A stretch of 55,135 nt of DNA from IMG/VR virus record IMGVR_UViG_3300034198_012209, positions 1 through 55,135 of that record. One strand, given 5' to 3'. This document shows positions 31,003-39,483 of this stretch, piece by piece. Position 1 is the stretch's first letter; the number at the start of each line of letters is the position of its first letter. This stretch comes from a virus. The position numbers and the translations under genes were made by a program. The notes below the pieces were generated by a model. The model saw nothing but the letters and a program-made list of their open reading frames with translations. It searched no databases and had not been told where the DNA came from.

Positions 31003-32025
31003 CTATTTTTTAGCTATCTTTTTTGCGGTTCCTTGTTCTCCTTGGAGTTCTGGGAAGCATGTTGTTATTCTTTCTAACCCCATTTCTGATCCGCTGGTTA
31101 CGTAGTCGAAGTAGTCGCCTACGCCGATAGTCATTGGATCGTAAATTCCGAACGGATTTTGGTAGTGGTGAGGATTTGGATTGCCCTGCTCGTCCATCCA
31201 GGGTTCGAACGGGTTTAGTTTGATAGACTCCCACCAGATAACTACGTTCTCTAGTAGAGGTACTAGTATACGGTTATAGAAGTTTGATATATCGGTCGAT
31301 GATAGTTCAACTTCATAACGTTTAAAGTAGTGAGACATTTGATTATTTTGTAATGAAATATCTACATCTTTAGCTACTTCGTCATTTATACGTTGCAAGA
31401 ATTCATTATCTGATTCTTTAGCTCTTTGCTGTAGTCCTGGTCTACGTATTACATTGTAAAGAACTCCACCAATCTTTTTACCTTTGTAGTCATGAGTCAT
31501 AGACCATGTATAAATCATAGTTTGTAGATCGTATGGCAAAGTTTGGATGATCTTGTCTTCGTCTATACGAGTTTTTGTTTTGTTCTCTTGAAGCCATAGA
31601 GCACCATTACGTAAAAACATTTCATCGCGTCTACCACGTATACGGATAATTTTTCCAGTAGTAGTAGACTTGTAAGGAACGTCAAACACTTCTTCTTGTG
31701 CTACGTACTTGTACTTTTCATTTATGTAGTACCTATTATAATGAGGTACAAGAATACAAGCTTGTTTAACAAGTACAGGATCTATTGAACTATTTTTGTA
31801 AAATTTTAATAAATTAGTTATTACTTGAGAAGTAGTTTTTCCTTGTGCTGTGAACTCTAAAGCTTTATGGAAAATAGTACCAAACTCCATAGCTTCTCTA
31901 CGTTCACTTGGGCGAAGTCCTTCTACAGTAGAAATACGGAATCGTTCTCTACAATTTCTAAACTTGCATAGAAGAGAGTATGAGATGCCATCTCTATACA
32001 AGTCCCATGTCGGTTTTCGTTTCAT
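31003..32025 (-). CDS. PD-(D/E)XK exonuclease (Cas4/RecB-like)
   Basis: Key residues appear in order: GTIFHKAL with His53, RGRRDEMF with Asp134, and LWLQENKTKT with Glu147 and Lys149, then a YDLQTMIYTW helix (QxxxY motif). This is the RecB/Cas4 nuclease fold. Two early Cys (20 and 25) are present but not the three C-terminal Cys of an Fe-S Cas4. It probably works with the neighbouring Sak4-like ATPase as a phage recombination exonuclease. There is no CRISPR array nearby. Confidence 0.85.
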   Translation of the reverse strand: MKRKPTWDLYRDGISYSLLCKFRNCRERFRISTVEGLRPSERREAMEFGTIFHKALEFTAQGKTTSQVITNLLKFYKNSSIDPVLVKQACILVPHYNRYYINEKYKYVAQEEVFDVPYKSTTTGKIIRIRGRRDEMFLRNGALWLQENKTKTRIDEDKIIQTLPYDLQTMIYTWSMTHDYKGKKIGGVLYNVIRRPGLQQRAKESDNEFLQRINDEVAKDVDISLQNNQMSHYFKRYEVELSSTDISNFYNRILVPLLENVVIWWESIKLNPFEPWMDEQGNPNPHHYQNPFGIYDPMTIGVGDYFDYVTSGSEMGLERITTCFPELQGEQGTAKKIAKK

Positions 32026-32597
32026 TAGTAATTTCCTTGCAATTCTAGATTCTTTGTAAGAAGCAGCCTGAACCTTTGTTTTTGTAAGTCACTAGCAAAA
32101 ACTGCATCTTGACTGGGAAGTTCAACAAATGGGATAGCTAATTTTTTTAGAAGTTTAGCTGGTAGTTTACCTAAGCTAAAAATTGTTGTAGGTTTAAGAG
32201 TTTTTATGTAGTCCAATAAGTTACAACTACAAGTTAGTTGTTGTTCAAGTGTGGGAGTAACTACGTCAAGCTTTCCATTGTAAGGAGTACAAATGACGGA
32301 ATTAACCACTAAATACTTTTCTGGAGGGAGGTAAGAAGAAATGATGTCCCGCAGTACTCTTCCTTCTTTATCAGCTAAGGGTTTGATAACGATATCTTCT
32401 ATCATTGTAGGATAGTCCCCAACAAATAAATAGAAAATACTGTCTAAGCTTGGAAGTATGTCTAAAGGTTTATGGTTTTGAGAAAAACTACATTTAGAAC
32501 AAGTAGCTACTATAGAGTTGATTACTTCTAATGCTTTAGTATTGCAGGATGGTTTACCAAGTGAGGGGCGAGTAGGATGCCGGGTCGTAGACTTCAT
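32025..32597 (-). CDS. Uracil-DNA glycosylase, family 4-type
   Basis: Motif order fits UDG families 4/5: CSKC near the N-terminus, LFVGDYPTMIED in the place of motif GEAPG, PLADKEGRVLRDI, VVNSVICTP and, later, TIFSLGKLPAKLL. The start at 32597 (MKSTTRHPTR) overlaps the upstream gene by 44 nt; an earlier ATG is possible. It removes uracil from DNA in the family; the Asp in place of Glu-Ala and missing C-terminal His motif should be checked for activity. A pyrimidine-CCAG copy encodes YLPPEKY. Confidence 0.75.
   Translation of the reverse strand: MKSTTRHPTRPSLGKPSCNTKALEVINSIVATCSKCSFSQNHKPLDILPSLDSIFYLFVGDYPTMIEDIVIKPLADKEGRVLRDIISSYLPPEKYLVVNSVICTPYNGKLDVVTPTLEQQLTCSCNLLDYIKTLKPTTIFSLGKLPAKLLKKLAIPFVELPSQDAVFASDLQKQRFRLLLTKNLELQGNY
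32317..32341 (-). repeat. Pyrimidine-CCAGRAA motif in UDG gene
   Basis: Sense strand CTTCTTACCTCCCTCCAGAA; read as YLPPEK. Confidence 0.55.
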
Positions 32598-33234
32598 TGT
32601 AGATTTTGTACCTTCCAAAAATGCCACCTGGAACTGCGTCATTAAGTTCATCCCATTGAGACTTAGACGGTATGCCCCAATTGTTACGGTCATTAGTTTT
32701 GTCTGCGTAAGCTTTGATATCTGCTATTTCTTTTGGATTGAAGAATCTAGGATCTGCAATTTTACAAGTCATGCAGAGTTCTCTAATTTCGTCTAGAGAC
32801 AATGGAATAACTGCTTTAGTTTTTTCTTTACAAGGATACTTTTGAGCACAGTATTTAAGCGATATTAGAACAGGCTTTACTTGGGTGTTGTAAAGTCTAG
32901 CTACTCTATGCTTGTTACGGTACATTCCAATACTGACTTTTCCAGAAGTTATAGCACCACCTATAGGTCTTCCAGTTAAAGTATTGAAGCCTTTACCCTC
33001 GTACTCTTTAGCCCAGTTAGCTAAGATTATTGAATCAGGCAGTACTTTATCGAATCTGCCTAGGATCGCATTTTTTTCATTGAGTTCAAATAAAGCATCG
33101 AACCATACGCTTTGAGTGAGATTTGTTACTCTACCACCTGTACCATGTTTTGGTCTAGGTAGTCTACGATTTAAAATCGGCATATCTGGATCAATTGCTT
33201 CGGACATCATGTGAATAGCTTGTTGTCTATCCAT
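32554..33234 (-). CDS. Unknown 226-aa protein
   Basis: A mixed protein with two possible zinc pairs in its middle (KYCAQKYPC and ELCMTC) and a GNNWGIPS-like turn near the end. No family recognised. It is co-transcribed with the UDG and PD-(D/E)XK genes, so a DNA-metabolism role is likely. Confidence 0.75.
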   Translation of the reverse strand: MDRQQAIHMMSEAIDPDMPILNRRLPRPKHGTGGRVTNLTQSVWFDALFELNEKNAILGRFDKVLPDSIILANWAKEYEGKGFNTLTGRPIGGAITSGKVSIGMYRNKHRVARLYNTQVKPVLISLKYCAQKYPCKEKTKAVIPLSLDEIRELCMTCKIADPRFFNPKEIADIKAYADKTNDRNNWGIPSKSQWDELNDAVPGGIFGRYKIYNEVYDPASYSPLTW

Positions 33235-33236
33235 TA

Positions 33237-33530
33237 CTACGATTCTCCATTAGCTACTAGGTTTCCTGCGTCATCGCGTACCTTACCTGACAGTACACCA
33301 TTCAAATGTTCTACCAGATTAACGTGGTCTATTTTAAGATTTTTTTCTGTAAGTACTAAGTAAGGTACATTTGCTTTGTTTAACCGGCATCGCATAAGTA
33401 CTTCTGAAATTTTAAGAACCGTTGTAGATTGGCTCATATCAATAAATTCTATTCTGTACCAAGGTAGAATTTCTTTAATGAGTACATTTACAATGATTGC
33501 TGCGTTTGTTCTTCCGGTATATGCTGTCAT
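33237..33530 (-). CDS. Unknown 97-aa alpha/beta protein
   Basis: The chain (TGRTNAAIIVNVLIKEILPW) alternates strands and helices, like a small nuclease or thioredoxin-like fold, but no catalytic motif is convincing. It stops 2 nt before the next start, so it is coupled to the 226-aa gene. Confidence 0.7.
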   Translation of the reverse strand: MTAYTGRTNAAIIVNVLIKEILPWYRIEFIDMSQSTTVLKISEVLMRCRLNKANVPYLVLTEKNLKIDHVNLVEHLNGVLSGKVRDDAGNLVANGES

Positions 33531-33560
33531 GATTGAAAGAGATTGGAGGGATGGAGGTAA

Positions 33561-33839
33561 TTAGCAATCCCAAGCACGTAGAGATTTATTGATTCTACTA
33601 TTTGGGTCATTTGCGGTCTTAGATGAAGTTAGTTTTTTCTTCATACCAGACATTCTAGAGCAAAACGATTTTCGTCTAGCTGCACTTTTACTAGATTTTT
33701 TAGCTTCTGCTTTTTTGACTGGAGGTTTTAAATTAGATCCAGGATTAGCACGTTCATAAGAACGCCTACCTTTTTCGTTTAATCCTCCCTTTGCATTCTT
33801 CCCTTCTTTACGCTGCCAAGCTTCTGATTTTTTTGCCAT
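33561..33839 (-). CDS. DUF6321-like small basic protein
   Basis: The pattern AWQRKEGKNAKGGLNEKGR, followed by LKPPVKKAE and RRKSFCSRMSGMKKKL and ending RAWDC, matches a family of small phage proteins (DUF6321) as I remember it. Very basic, probably nucleic-acid-binding. The gene upstream overlaps it. Confidence 0.8.
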   Translation of the reverse strand: MAKKSEAWQRKEGKNAKGGLNEKGRRSYERANPGSNLKPPVKKAEAKKSSKSAARRKSFCSRMSGMKKKLTSSKTANDPNSRINKSLRAWDC

Positions 33840-33955
33840 GATGATTTGCTAACTTTCTTTGATTGTTTGGACGAAGACTTTTTGCAACTATTATCGCTAT
33901 AAGGTGCTTTACCTTTTACGGGTTCGTAACCTTTCCAACATCTAGATTTTTTCAT
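33779..33955 (-). CDS. 58-aa basic protein (CWKGYEPVKGKAPY type)
   Basis: MKKSRCWKGYEPVKGKAPYS followed by a Cys and Lys/Ser-rich tail matches a small protein common in phages. Its ATG overlaps the upstream stop (ATGA) and its end overlaps the next gene by 61 nt in another frame; the conserved part lies before that overlap. Confidence 0.6.
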   Translation of the reverse strand: MKKSRCWKGYEPVKGKAPYSDNSCKKSSSKQSKKVSKSSWQKNQKLGSVKKGRMQRED

Positions 33956-34110
33956 CGAGACTTGCCTTTCTTTGCTTTTGAACTTCCTTTAGACATTCCT
34001 GCTTTGCTCATAGAAATTGCTATCGCTTGTTTCTGTGGCTTACCTGCTTTCATTTCCTTTCGAATGTTTTTTGAAATCATCTGTCGATCATTGCATTTTT
34101 TCGCTCGCAT
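33952..34110 (-). CDS. 52-aa DUF6496-like basic protein
   Basis: MRAKKCNDRQMISKNIRKEM then KAGKPQKQAIAISMSKAGMS match the small family with the KxGKPxKQAxAIAxxxAG pattern. It sits in a run of three overlapping basic proteins. AAAAAGGA provides the ribosome site. Confidence 0.7.
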   Translation of the reverse strand: MRAKKCNDRQMISKNIRKEMKAGKPQKQAIAISMSKAGMSKGSSKAKKGKSR

Positions 34111-34163
34111 TGTTCTGTTCCTTTTTAGGAGGTAGTGATAGATCCGGCAGTAGTAAGTAAAGT

Positions 34164-34445
34164 TTAGCTGATTGTGCTTCTAGTGTCAAGTAGGGATTTT
34201 CTAATAGCTTTTTTGACAAATAGAAACAGTAACCTATCGATGTTTCTTTGTTCGAACGGTTTGTACTCTGGTTGCATTTTCATTATTTGAATGATACTGG
34301 ATACGTGCCGTTTGGCTAAGTACGGTCCCCAAGCGTTCAAAACAGTTACTAAGTTACAGCAAAGACTACCTTGGCTTGTTACGGCAATATGCTTATTGAT
34401 AATACCTAGGAGTATGTCACCAAGTTGAGGCTTTGGAGTATTCAT
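34164..34445 (-). CDS. Unknown 93-aa helical protein
   Basis: A helical, basic protein (HVSSIIQIMKMQ, then DRLLFLFVKKAIRKSL) with no motif. It is the first gene downstream of the structural block. Function unknown. Confidence 0.7.
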   Translation of the reverse strand: MNTPKPQLGDILLGIINKHIAVTSQGSLCCNLVTVLNAWGPYLAKRHVSSIIQIMKMQPEYKPFEQRNIDRLLFLFVKKAIRKSLLDTRSTIS

Positions 34446-34460
34446 AAAGTACTGTTGATT

Positions 34461-34871
34461 TTAGTAAGGATGTAATTGTAATTGATCGGTCGATAAAATA
34501 ATGTCAGTTCTATTCCATAAGTGTATTGCTTCTTCTATAGTGACTAAAGGCTTATTTAACTTTACATTTATTAAGTTGTGTATTTTATGTCCCCACAAAA
34601 AATATTTTTCTGGAGAAGAAAAATCAGGAGGATTTTCTTTTTTTAGTTGAAGGTAGTCAATAGTACAAGAGCAACCATTGTTCGGAATAGTTAGCTCCCA
34701 AAGTTCATGCCAATTAGGATCGCATCCTAAGTACTTGTGTTTTAATTCCCAAGACGCTCTGCCTTTTGCTATATTAGGATCTACGTAAAGTGTTAAAGGT
34801 ATTTCAGGTGGAGTATAATTAGAAGTAGCTTCTACGTACACTAATTTGAACAAAGGATGTTCAGGGACCAT
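34461..34871 (-). CDS. Unknown 136-aa protein in the structural block
   Basis: An acidic beta-rich protein containing CSC and Trp-rich segments. SSPEKYF is encoded by a pyrimidine-CCAG copy. It overlaps the Cys-rich 416-aa gene by 31 nt. Possibly a tail-tip component by position. Confidence 0.7.
   Translation of the reverse strand: MVPEHPLFKLVYVEATSNYTPPEIPLTLYVDPNIAKGRASWELKHKYLGCDPNWHELWELTIPNNGCSCTIDYLQLKKENPPDFSSPEKYFLWGHKIHNLINVKLNKPLVTIEEAIHLWNRTDIILSTDQLQLHPY
34605..34623 (-). repeat. Pyrimidine-CCAGRAA motif in 136-aa gene
   Basis: Sense strand TTTTTCTTCTCCAGAAAAA; read as FSSPEK. Confidence 0.55.
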
Positions 34872-36091
34872 TGATCGTTTGCCTCTCCAAATAGTAGTGT
34901 ATTGTTAGGTACAGGTCGAATAATATTATCGCCTCTATTGCGAAAAGTTATTTCACAATTAGAGCATCTAGGTATTAGCGGTGCATTATTATTATCTTGA
35001 TTGGTACAGTTTAGTCTAGAACCTGTTAAATCTCCAAAACCTGGATAACCGGAACCAGAGCTAACACCTATCCAATTACCGTATTCAAAACCTTTATTAA
35101 AAGTACCTCTACAGTTTGTGAATGATCCACAATCAAAGTTACTTAATTGTTGATAGGAGTAGTAGACATCTGAAGGAGCATTTCTTGAGTTACCACAACA
35201 ACTAGAAGTTGCTAATAAATTGTCTTGTGGACCTAAAGATGTTATAAACGGTTCTTGTTTGCATGATACACTTGATATATTTGGTACAAATTTAGCTCTC
35301 CATATGCAGTATATGTTATCTGGTATATTACTGTTTATACCGCTATCAGGGTTGTTATCTCCCCAACTAGGGGTAGGACAATTAGGTACTGTTGGAAATG
35401 GTTGCGTAGAATAGTCTGTATTAGGAGTAAAGGAGTTCCCACCAGGAAGACAAAAAGAGCAAGCTCTTTCTTTTGGAGTAAGATCCGGTGTAGGAAAGAC
35501 TGTTATGCAAGGAACTTCAAAAGGTGTAATTTTTGCGTACCTGTATTCGCATACATTTTCTGCGTATTCAAAATATCTTTTAAAAGTTAATTTAGCTAGT
35601 ACATCTACTCCACAAACACTTTCTCCGTTAATAGTTCGCCTTCCTTGTTTAATTGCTACTTCAAGATTCATGTATCGTATCATAGCTTTGTAGCATCTTG
35701 AAGCTACTCGTATTCCATTACCTTCTATTTTACTTTGTAAGTAAGGAACTTCAGTTCCAAAATCATCTACAAATTCAGGACAGCAAAAATAACAGTTAGC
35801 TTTTATAGAATCCCATAATCGTTCTTGTTCTGTCCATTCTTTAGTAAAAGTATGCCCTGTAGACGTACTTCTATCTACAGCAGAACAACCCGCTATTCCA
35901 CAAAAGTCTGTTCCACCAAAATTATCGTTTGGATTTCTTGCATAACTGATTGGAAATTTAAGAATTGCTGGATGATTACCATTTATTGTTAGTGTAGTAG
36001 CACAAGGATTTTTACCAACACACAAACAATCACAATTTATTTTCGAGTCTTTACAGCAAGAACCGCAGCACTCGCAAGGATACCAACCCAT
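34841..36091 (-). CDS. Cysteine-rich virion protein (31 Cys in 416 aa)
   Basis: Nine Cys lie in the first 30 residues (PCECCGSCCKDSK...), and pairs such as CCPEF, CSFC, SCC and CSNC recur along the chain. No signal peptide. The density of Cys suggests metal clusters or disulfide-stabilised surface domains, unusual for phage structural proteins. It follows the 502-aa protein with 26 nt spacing. A receptor-binding or tail-tip role is plausible; unproven. Confidence 0.8.
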   Translation of the reverse strand: MGWYPCECCGSCCKDSKINCDCLCVGKNPCATTLTINGNHPAILKFPISYARNPNDNFGGTDFCGIAGCSAVDRSTSTGHTFTKEWTEQERLWDSIKANCYFCCPEFVDDFGTEVPYLQSKIEGNGIRVASRCYKAMIRYMNLEVAIKQGRRTINGESVCGVDVLAKLTFKRYFEYAENVCEYRYAKITPFEVPCITVFPTPDLTPKERACSFCLPGGNSFTPNTDYSTQPFPTVPNCPTPSWGDNNPDSGINSNIPDNIYCIWRAKFVPNISSVSCKQEPFITSLGPQDNLLATSSCCGNSRNAPSDVYYSYQQLSNFDCGSFTNCRGTFNKGFEYGNWIGVSSGSGYPGFGDLTGSRLNCTNQDNNNAPLIPRCSNCEITFRNRGDNIIRPVPNNTLLFGEANDQWSLNILCSN

Positions 36092-36117
36092 AGTTATTAA
36101 CTTTCAAAAATATTGTT

Positions 36118-37626
36118 TTAGCAAGTTCCGCCAGAAGTCCAAGTACCGCCTAGCTTTTGACAGGTTACTTGAATAGTTTGTAAGCAATGATTTGTGTCAG
36201 GGCCATTTTCAATTTGAAACGAAAAGTTGCAACGACCTAATTGAGTAGATACAGTATCAGGTATGCACTCTGATTGAATTACGTGAAACCTACAGTTTGA
36301 TTTATCTCTAGAAAGTAGAACCGTCATTCCAGCTTTTAATCCTGCAAATATCCCAGTACTATCAAATACTTCTTTTTCTAGTTCTATCATCTTTCCTTGC
36401 ATGTTCAAAATTATAGCTGTAGCTTTATTGCCTAACTCACCGCCACTTCCAATAGTCATACTTGTTAGTAAATAACCTTTGTATACTGAATCTGTTGCAA
36501 CAGGATTACGTATCCATGATTGAGAACTAGGCATTTCCCAAGGTATGGATTTTAGTCTAGTTCTAAGTCCGTACTCTTTATTTTGGAAGTAATAAGTAAT
36601 TGATTGAATATCATTCGTTATACTTCCAGGAACTAAACCTTGATACGTAACATCTATTACTCGTAGAAGCCTAGTTCTAGCGTTAGGTTCGATATCAGTT
36701 GCAAACGCATTTACTTCTACATCTCCGTTTCCAGACGTTATATCTTCAGATATATGATTTACAAGTGCGTACGGAATTACTACTTCGATATTTTGAATTT
36801 CGCTATTTGCATTGATTGAAGACTTGTAGATATTGTCTGATAAAGTTATTTCTTTAAATGAAGATTCGTAATACTTTGTTGAACACGCACCTAAACTAGT
36901 AGCAGTATTCATTGCTTCACAATCTCTATCATCTTTAAGTACTACTTTGTACTTTAAAGCTTTAGCTAAGCTAAATGACTTATTATAGAGTAGTTGAACA
37001 GTACTTGGAAATGTAAACTTAGAGTCAGTAAGCTTAGGCAACGATTCTCCTGGAGGGAGGAATACGGTAAAGAAATTGGAGGCTGCTATGTAGGCTAAGT
37101 ACTCGATCAATGGAACATCTGAAATTACGTGCTGATTGAATACTTGAGGTATACGTAGCTGTGGATTTTCATTTTTGAACTCGCTTGCTATATCAGTGTA
37201 TGTTTGGTACTGCTTGTATACTCGATTGTGCTTGTGATACTTACTTGCTGTATGCTCTACTTCAAGAACAAGTATTCTAGAACCGTCTTGTCCTGTAATT
37301 CCAGTTGGGTAGATTGGTGACATAATAGCAGCAGTACTAACTATATCTAAGTTAGTAAATTCTTTACTATTATCAGCGTCTTCTATTACAAGTTTAGCTT
37401 TGCGATTATCTGAATTAGGCGTTCCAATAATTTGAATCCATTCTAACTCGGATACTAGAAATTTACCGTAGCTACGATTTGGAAATGCTTGCCAAGTAAA
37501 GAAGTTTATTTCTTCAAGAGCTATTCCAATATTTTCTAAATGGTTAGCTAAATAGCTATGGTCTTTAACTTGGATGAATTTAGTTGCTTGGCCTGATCTT
37601 GTATCGGTTATAGCTATCTTGAACAC
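36118..37626 (-). CDS. Probable structural protein, 502 aa
   Basis: GTG start at 37626 with AGAGG upstream, 13 nt after a 19-bp element. A beta-rich N-terminal half with a baseplate-hub-like feel is followed by Cys-rich end (RDCEAMNTATSLGACS, CIPDTVSTQLGRC). FLPPGESLP is encoded by a pyrimidine-CCAG copy. No family recognised; portal and tail genes around it suggest a tail or neck protein. Confidence 0.75.
   Translation of the reverse strand: MFKIAITDTRSGQATKFIQVKDHSYLANHLENIGIALEEINFFTWQAFPNRSYGKFLVSELEWIQIIGTPNSDNRKAKLVIEDADNSKEFTNLDIVSTAAIMSPIYPTGITGQDGSRILVLEVEHTASKYHKHNRVYKQYQTYTDIASEFKNENPQLRIPQVFNQHVISDVPLIEYLAYIAASNFFTVFLPPGESLPKLTDSKFTFPSTVQLLYNKSFSLAKALKYKVVLKDDRDCEAMNTATSLGACSTKYYESSFKEITLSDNIYKSSINANSEIQNIEVVIPYALVNHISEDITSGNGDVEVNAFATDIEPNARTRLLRVIDVTYQGLVPGSITNDIQSITYYFQNKEYGLRTRLKSIPWEMPSSQSWIRNPVATDSVYKGYLLTSMTIGSGGELGNKATAIILNMQGKMIELEKEVFDSTGIFAGLKAGMTVLLSRDKSNCRFHVIQSECIPDTVSTQLGRCNFSFQIENGPDTNHCLQTIQVTCQKLGGTWTSGGTC
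37045..37062 (-). repeat. Pyrimidine-CCAGRAA motif in 502-aa gene
   Basis: Sense strand TTCCTCCCTCCAGGAGAA; read as LPPGES. Confidence 0.5.
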
Positions 37627-37638
37627 GATATACCTCTG

Positions 37639-37657
37639 TGCAATGTGGAATTTATTA
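37639..37657 (-). promoter_or_regulatory. 19-bp dispersed element before the 502-aa gene
   Basis: The minus strand reads TAATAAATTCCACATTGCA, then CAGAGG and GTG 9 nt later. Its first TAA is the portal stop codon, as at 13695-13713. Confidence 0.65.
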
Positions 37658-38929
37658 GATTGTCAATCCTGTGTTTTCTTCAGTTTGACTAACTAAATCT
37701 TGAGTACCACCTTTTCGAATACTGTTTATTTCAGAAGATATTTCTGCATCTTCTAAGGATACACGTTCTACTTTGTATCTTTTAGTTTTGAAATTTACAA
37801 GTACTAGATAGTTGAGTACTTGCATAGTAAAGTCATAGATAACTTGGTCTGATAAGTGAGCTAGGGTACTGTAGTAAAGCATCATAGGGACTTTACGACC
37901 AGTTGCAGAACCCATAGTGTTATCACCTTGAGATTCAGCAACTTCAGGTGGAATGCCTAGTGCTTCTAGAATTTCGTAACGTAGTTCTCGTGGGTACTCC
38001 ATAAGTCCGTTTGGAGTAATGTTTGCTGCTGGTGGAGTGTATCCCCATTTTTGTTGGCCTGATGCAGCGTTGATATCGTCTGGAAATACTCTGTAACCAC
38101 CAGTACGCATGTTAGACATCATTTGTACTGCTAAGGTTAGGTTGTCTATCTCTTGCTCTCCAACTTTGGTTTTACCGATGGGGTATCGCATTTCTCCACC
38201 ATCAAATGCATTCTTGATGAACCAAGTACGTCTAATGTCACGTGCTCCATAGCATACGTAAGATTCGTGCCAAGGAATAGAACACCATTCTAGTCGAGAT
38301 TGTCCAAATACAGAATTGTGTTTACGATTATGAATATGCCATAGCACTTTAGGAAATAGTAGGTCTACTCCATTAGGGTAGTTGGGAACGCCTTTTATTC
38401 TAGATCCTACAAGTTGGCTATCAAGAAAAAGTGGATTTACCGATTCAGTGTTGTAGTTCTTTAAGTAGTCATACTGGACCATTCCATCTTCATCTTTTTT
38501 GTACACTACTTGATTGCAGGAGAATCCCCATTCAATAGCAGTCAATGCTTCGTCTAATCCTAGAGTCCAAAAACGTTTTAGAGTTTGAAGTACGAACTCT
38601 TCAATTCTAGGATCAGTAGCAGTTACTTTATACATAAAGTTTGCACCATTAGCTTTTAGCAAGTCAATAAGTGCTGGACTTTTACTTTTTTCTGCTGACA
38701 TAAAAACTGTGTTGTACTGGATCGGTCCTTTTAGCATTTGAAGACCGAATCGAATACGACCATCCCGCATCATTACGGGAATGGTCGTTCTATTAAACAT
38801 TGGAATGTTATGACCGTACTGAGGATCGTACAGCGGTAACGGTGAAGTATTGGCAAGCGTATGTATAGGACTACTAGCATAACTAGTAAGCATTTCTTCT
38901 ACAGAAGATACTGGTTTGGTATGAGTCAC
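37655..38929 (-). CDS. Portal protein (DUF935/Mu gp29-like)
   Basis: The 424-aa protein shows portal hallmarks: an N-terminal helical wing, SVFGQSRLEW and PWHESY, a stem helix, and LEALGIPPEVAES near residue 325. Portals form the dodecameric head vertex through which TerL packages DNA. The GTG start overlaps the stop codon of the frameshifted chaperone by one base (TAGTG). Its stop TAA is part of the downstream 19-bp element. Confidence 0.85.
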   Translation of the reverse strand: MTHTKPVSSVEEMLTSYASSPIHTLANTSPLPLYDPQYGHNIPMFNRTTIPVMMRDGRIRFGLQMLKGPIQYNTVFMSAEKSKSPALIDLLKANGANFMYKVTATDPRIEEFVLQTLKRFWTLGLDEALTAIEWGFSCNQVVYKKDEDGMVQYDYLKNYNTESVNPLFLDSQLVGSRIKGVPNYPNGVDLLFPKVLWHIHNRKHNSVFGQSRLEWCSIPWHESYVCYGARDIRRTWFIKNAFDGGEMRYPIGKTKVGEQEIDNLTLAVQMMSNMRTGGYRVFPDDINAASGQQKWGYTPPAANITPNGLMEYPRELRYEILEALGIPPEVAESQGDNTMGSATGRKVPMMLYYSTLAHLSDQVIYDFTMQVLNYLVLVNFKTKRYKVERVSLEDAEISSEINSIRKGGTQDLVSQTEENTGLTI

Positions 38930-39452
38930 TATTTCAATCTCCTACTTTGTTCTTCACTGTCTTGCATTAACCAATTATTTTGCAACTTATTAGCTAACTC
39001 TTCGTCGCCAAATGCTTGGAAGTGTAATTGACCAATGTTGCTTGCGTTATAACTGTATAGACTTTCTAGTTTTTCTCTAGCCTGTACTACTGGTATAGCT
39101 AGAGATAAAAGGCTTAGCTCTCGGACTCCCCATCCGTTTGGGAGGCCATAGAATCTAACTGCCTCAGCAATGGGGATGATTTTTTTTTAATTTCCATGAG
39201 CATATCATTAGCTTCTGAATACAAAGCTAATAAAATTGCTTTATGAGTGATACCAAGACCGTATTTAGCTTCAAACTTATCAAGCATGATTTCCCAGAAG
39301 TCATCCATACCTAGTTTGTCAGCGTCTTGGATAGCTTGTTCCCGCAGTCTTACAACGTCTAGACAGTCTACGGTACAGATTACCTTACCGTCTTTAGGAT
39401 CGGTAATTTCGAGTTCACATTCTTCTGGTGTTGGAAGTTGGAAGGTGGCCAT
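38929..39452 (-). CDS. Tail assembly chaperone pair made by -1 frameshift
   Basis: The zero-frame product (39114-39452, 112 aa, starting MATFQLPTPE) runs to QTDGESES. At 39180-39188 the coding strand has nine A, reading AAA AAA AAA, a perfect A AAA AAA slippery site. A -1 shift continues as IIPIAEAVRFYGLPNGWGV for 83 residues to a TAG that touches the portal GTG, giving a 174-aa fusion. This matches the G/GT chaperone scheme of many tailed phages, although the position here is next to portal. A pyrimidine-CCAG copy lies just before the ATG. Confidence 0.8.
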
Positions 39453-39460
39453 GTTAGTTC

Positions 39461-39482
39461 TTTCTGGAAAGGAGGAATAAAA
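39461..39482 (-). repeat. Pyrimidine-CCAGRAA motif before the frameshifted chaperone
   Basis: Sense strand TTTTATTCCTCCTTTCCAGA then AA; just before the chaperone ATG, as at 17083. Confidence 0.5.
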
Positions 39483-39483
39483 G

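Noticed and set aside
31003-32025. CRISPR-associated Cas4
   Set aside because: The PD-(D/E)XK nuclease has no C-terminal Cys cluster and there is no repeat array or cas gene in the window.
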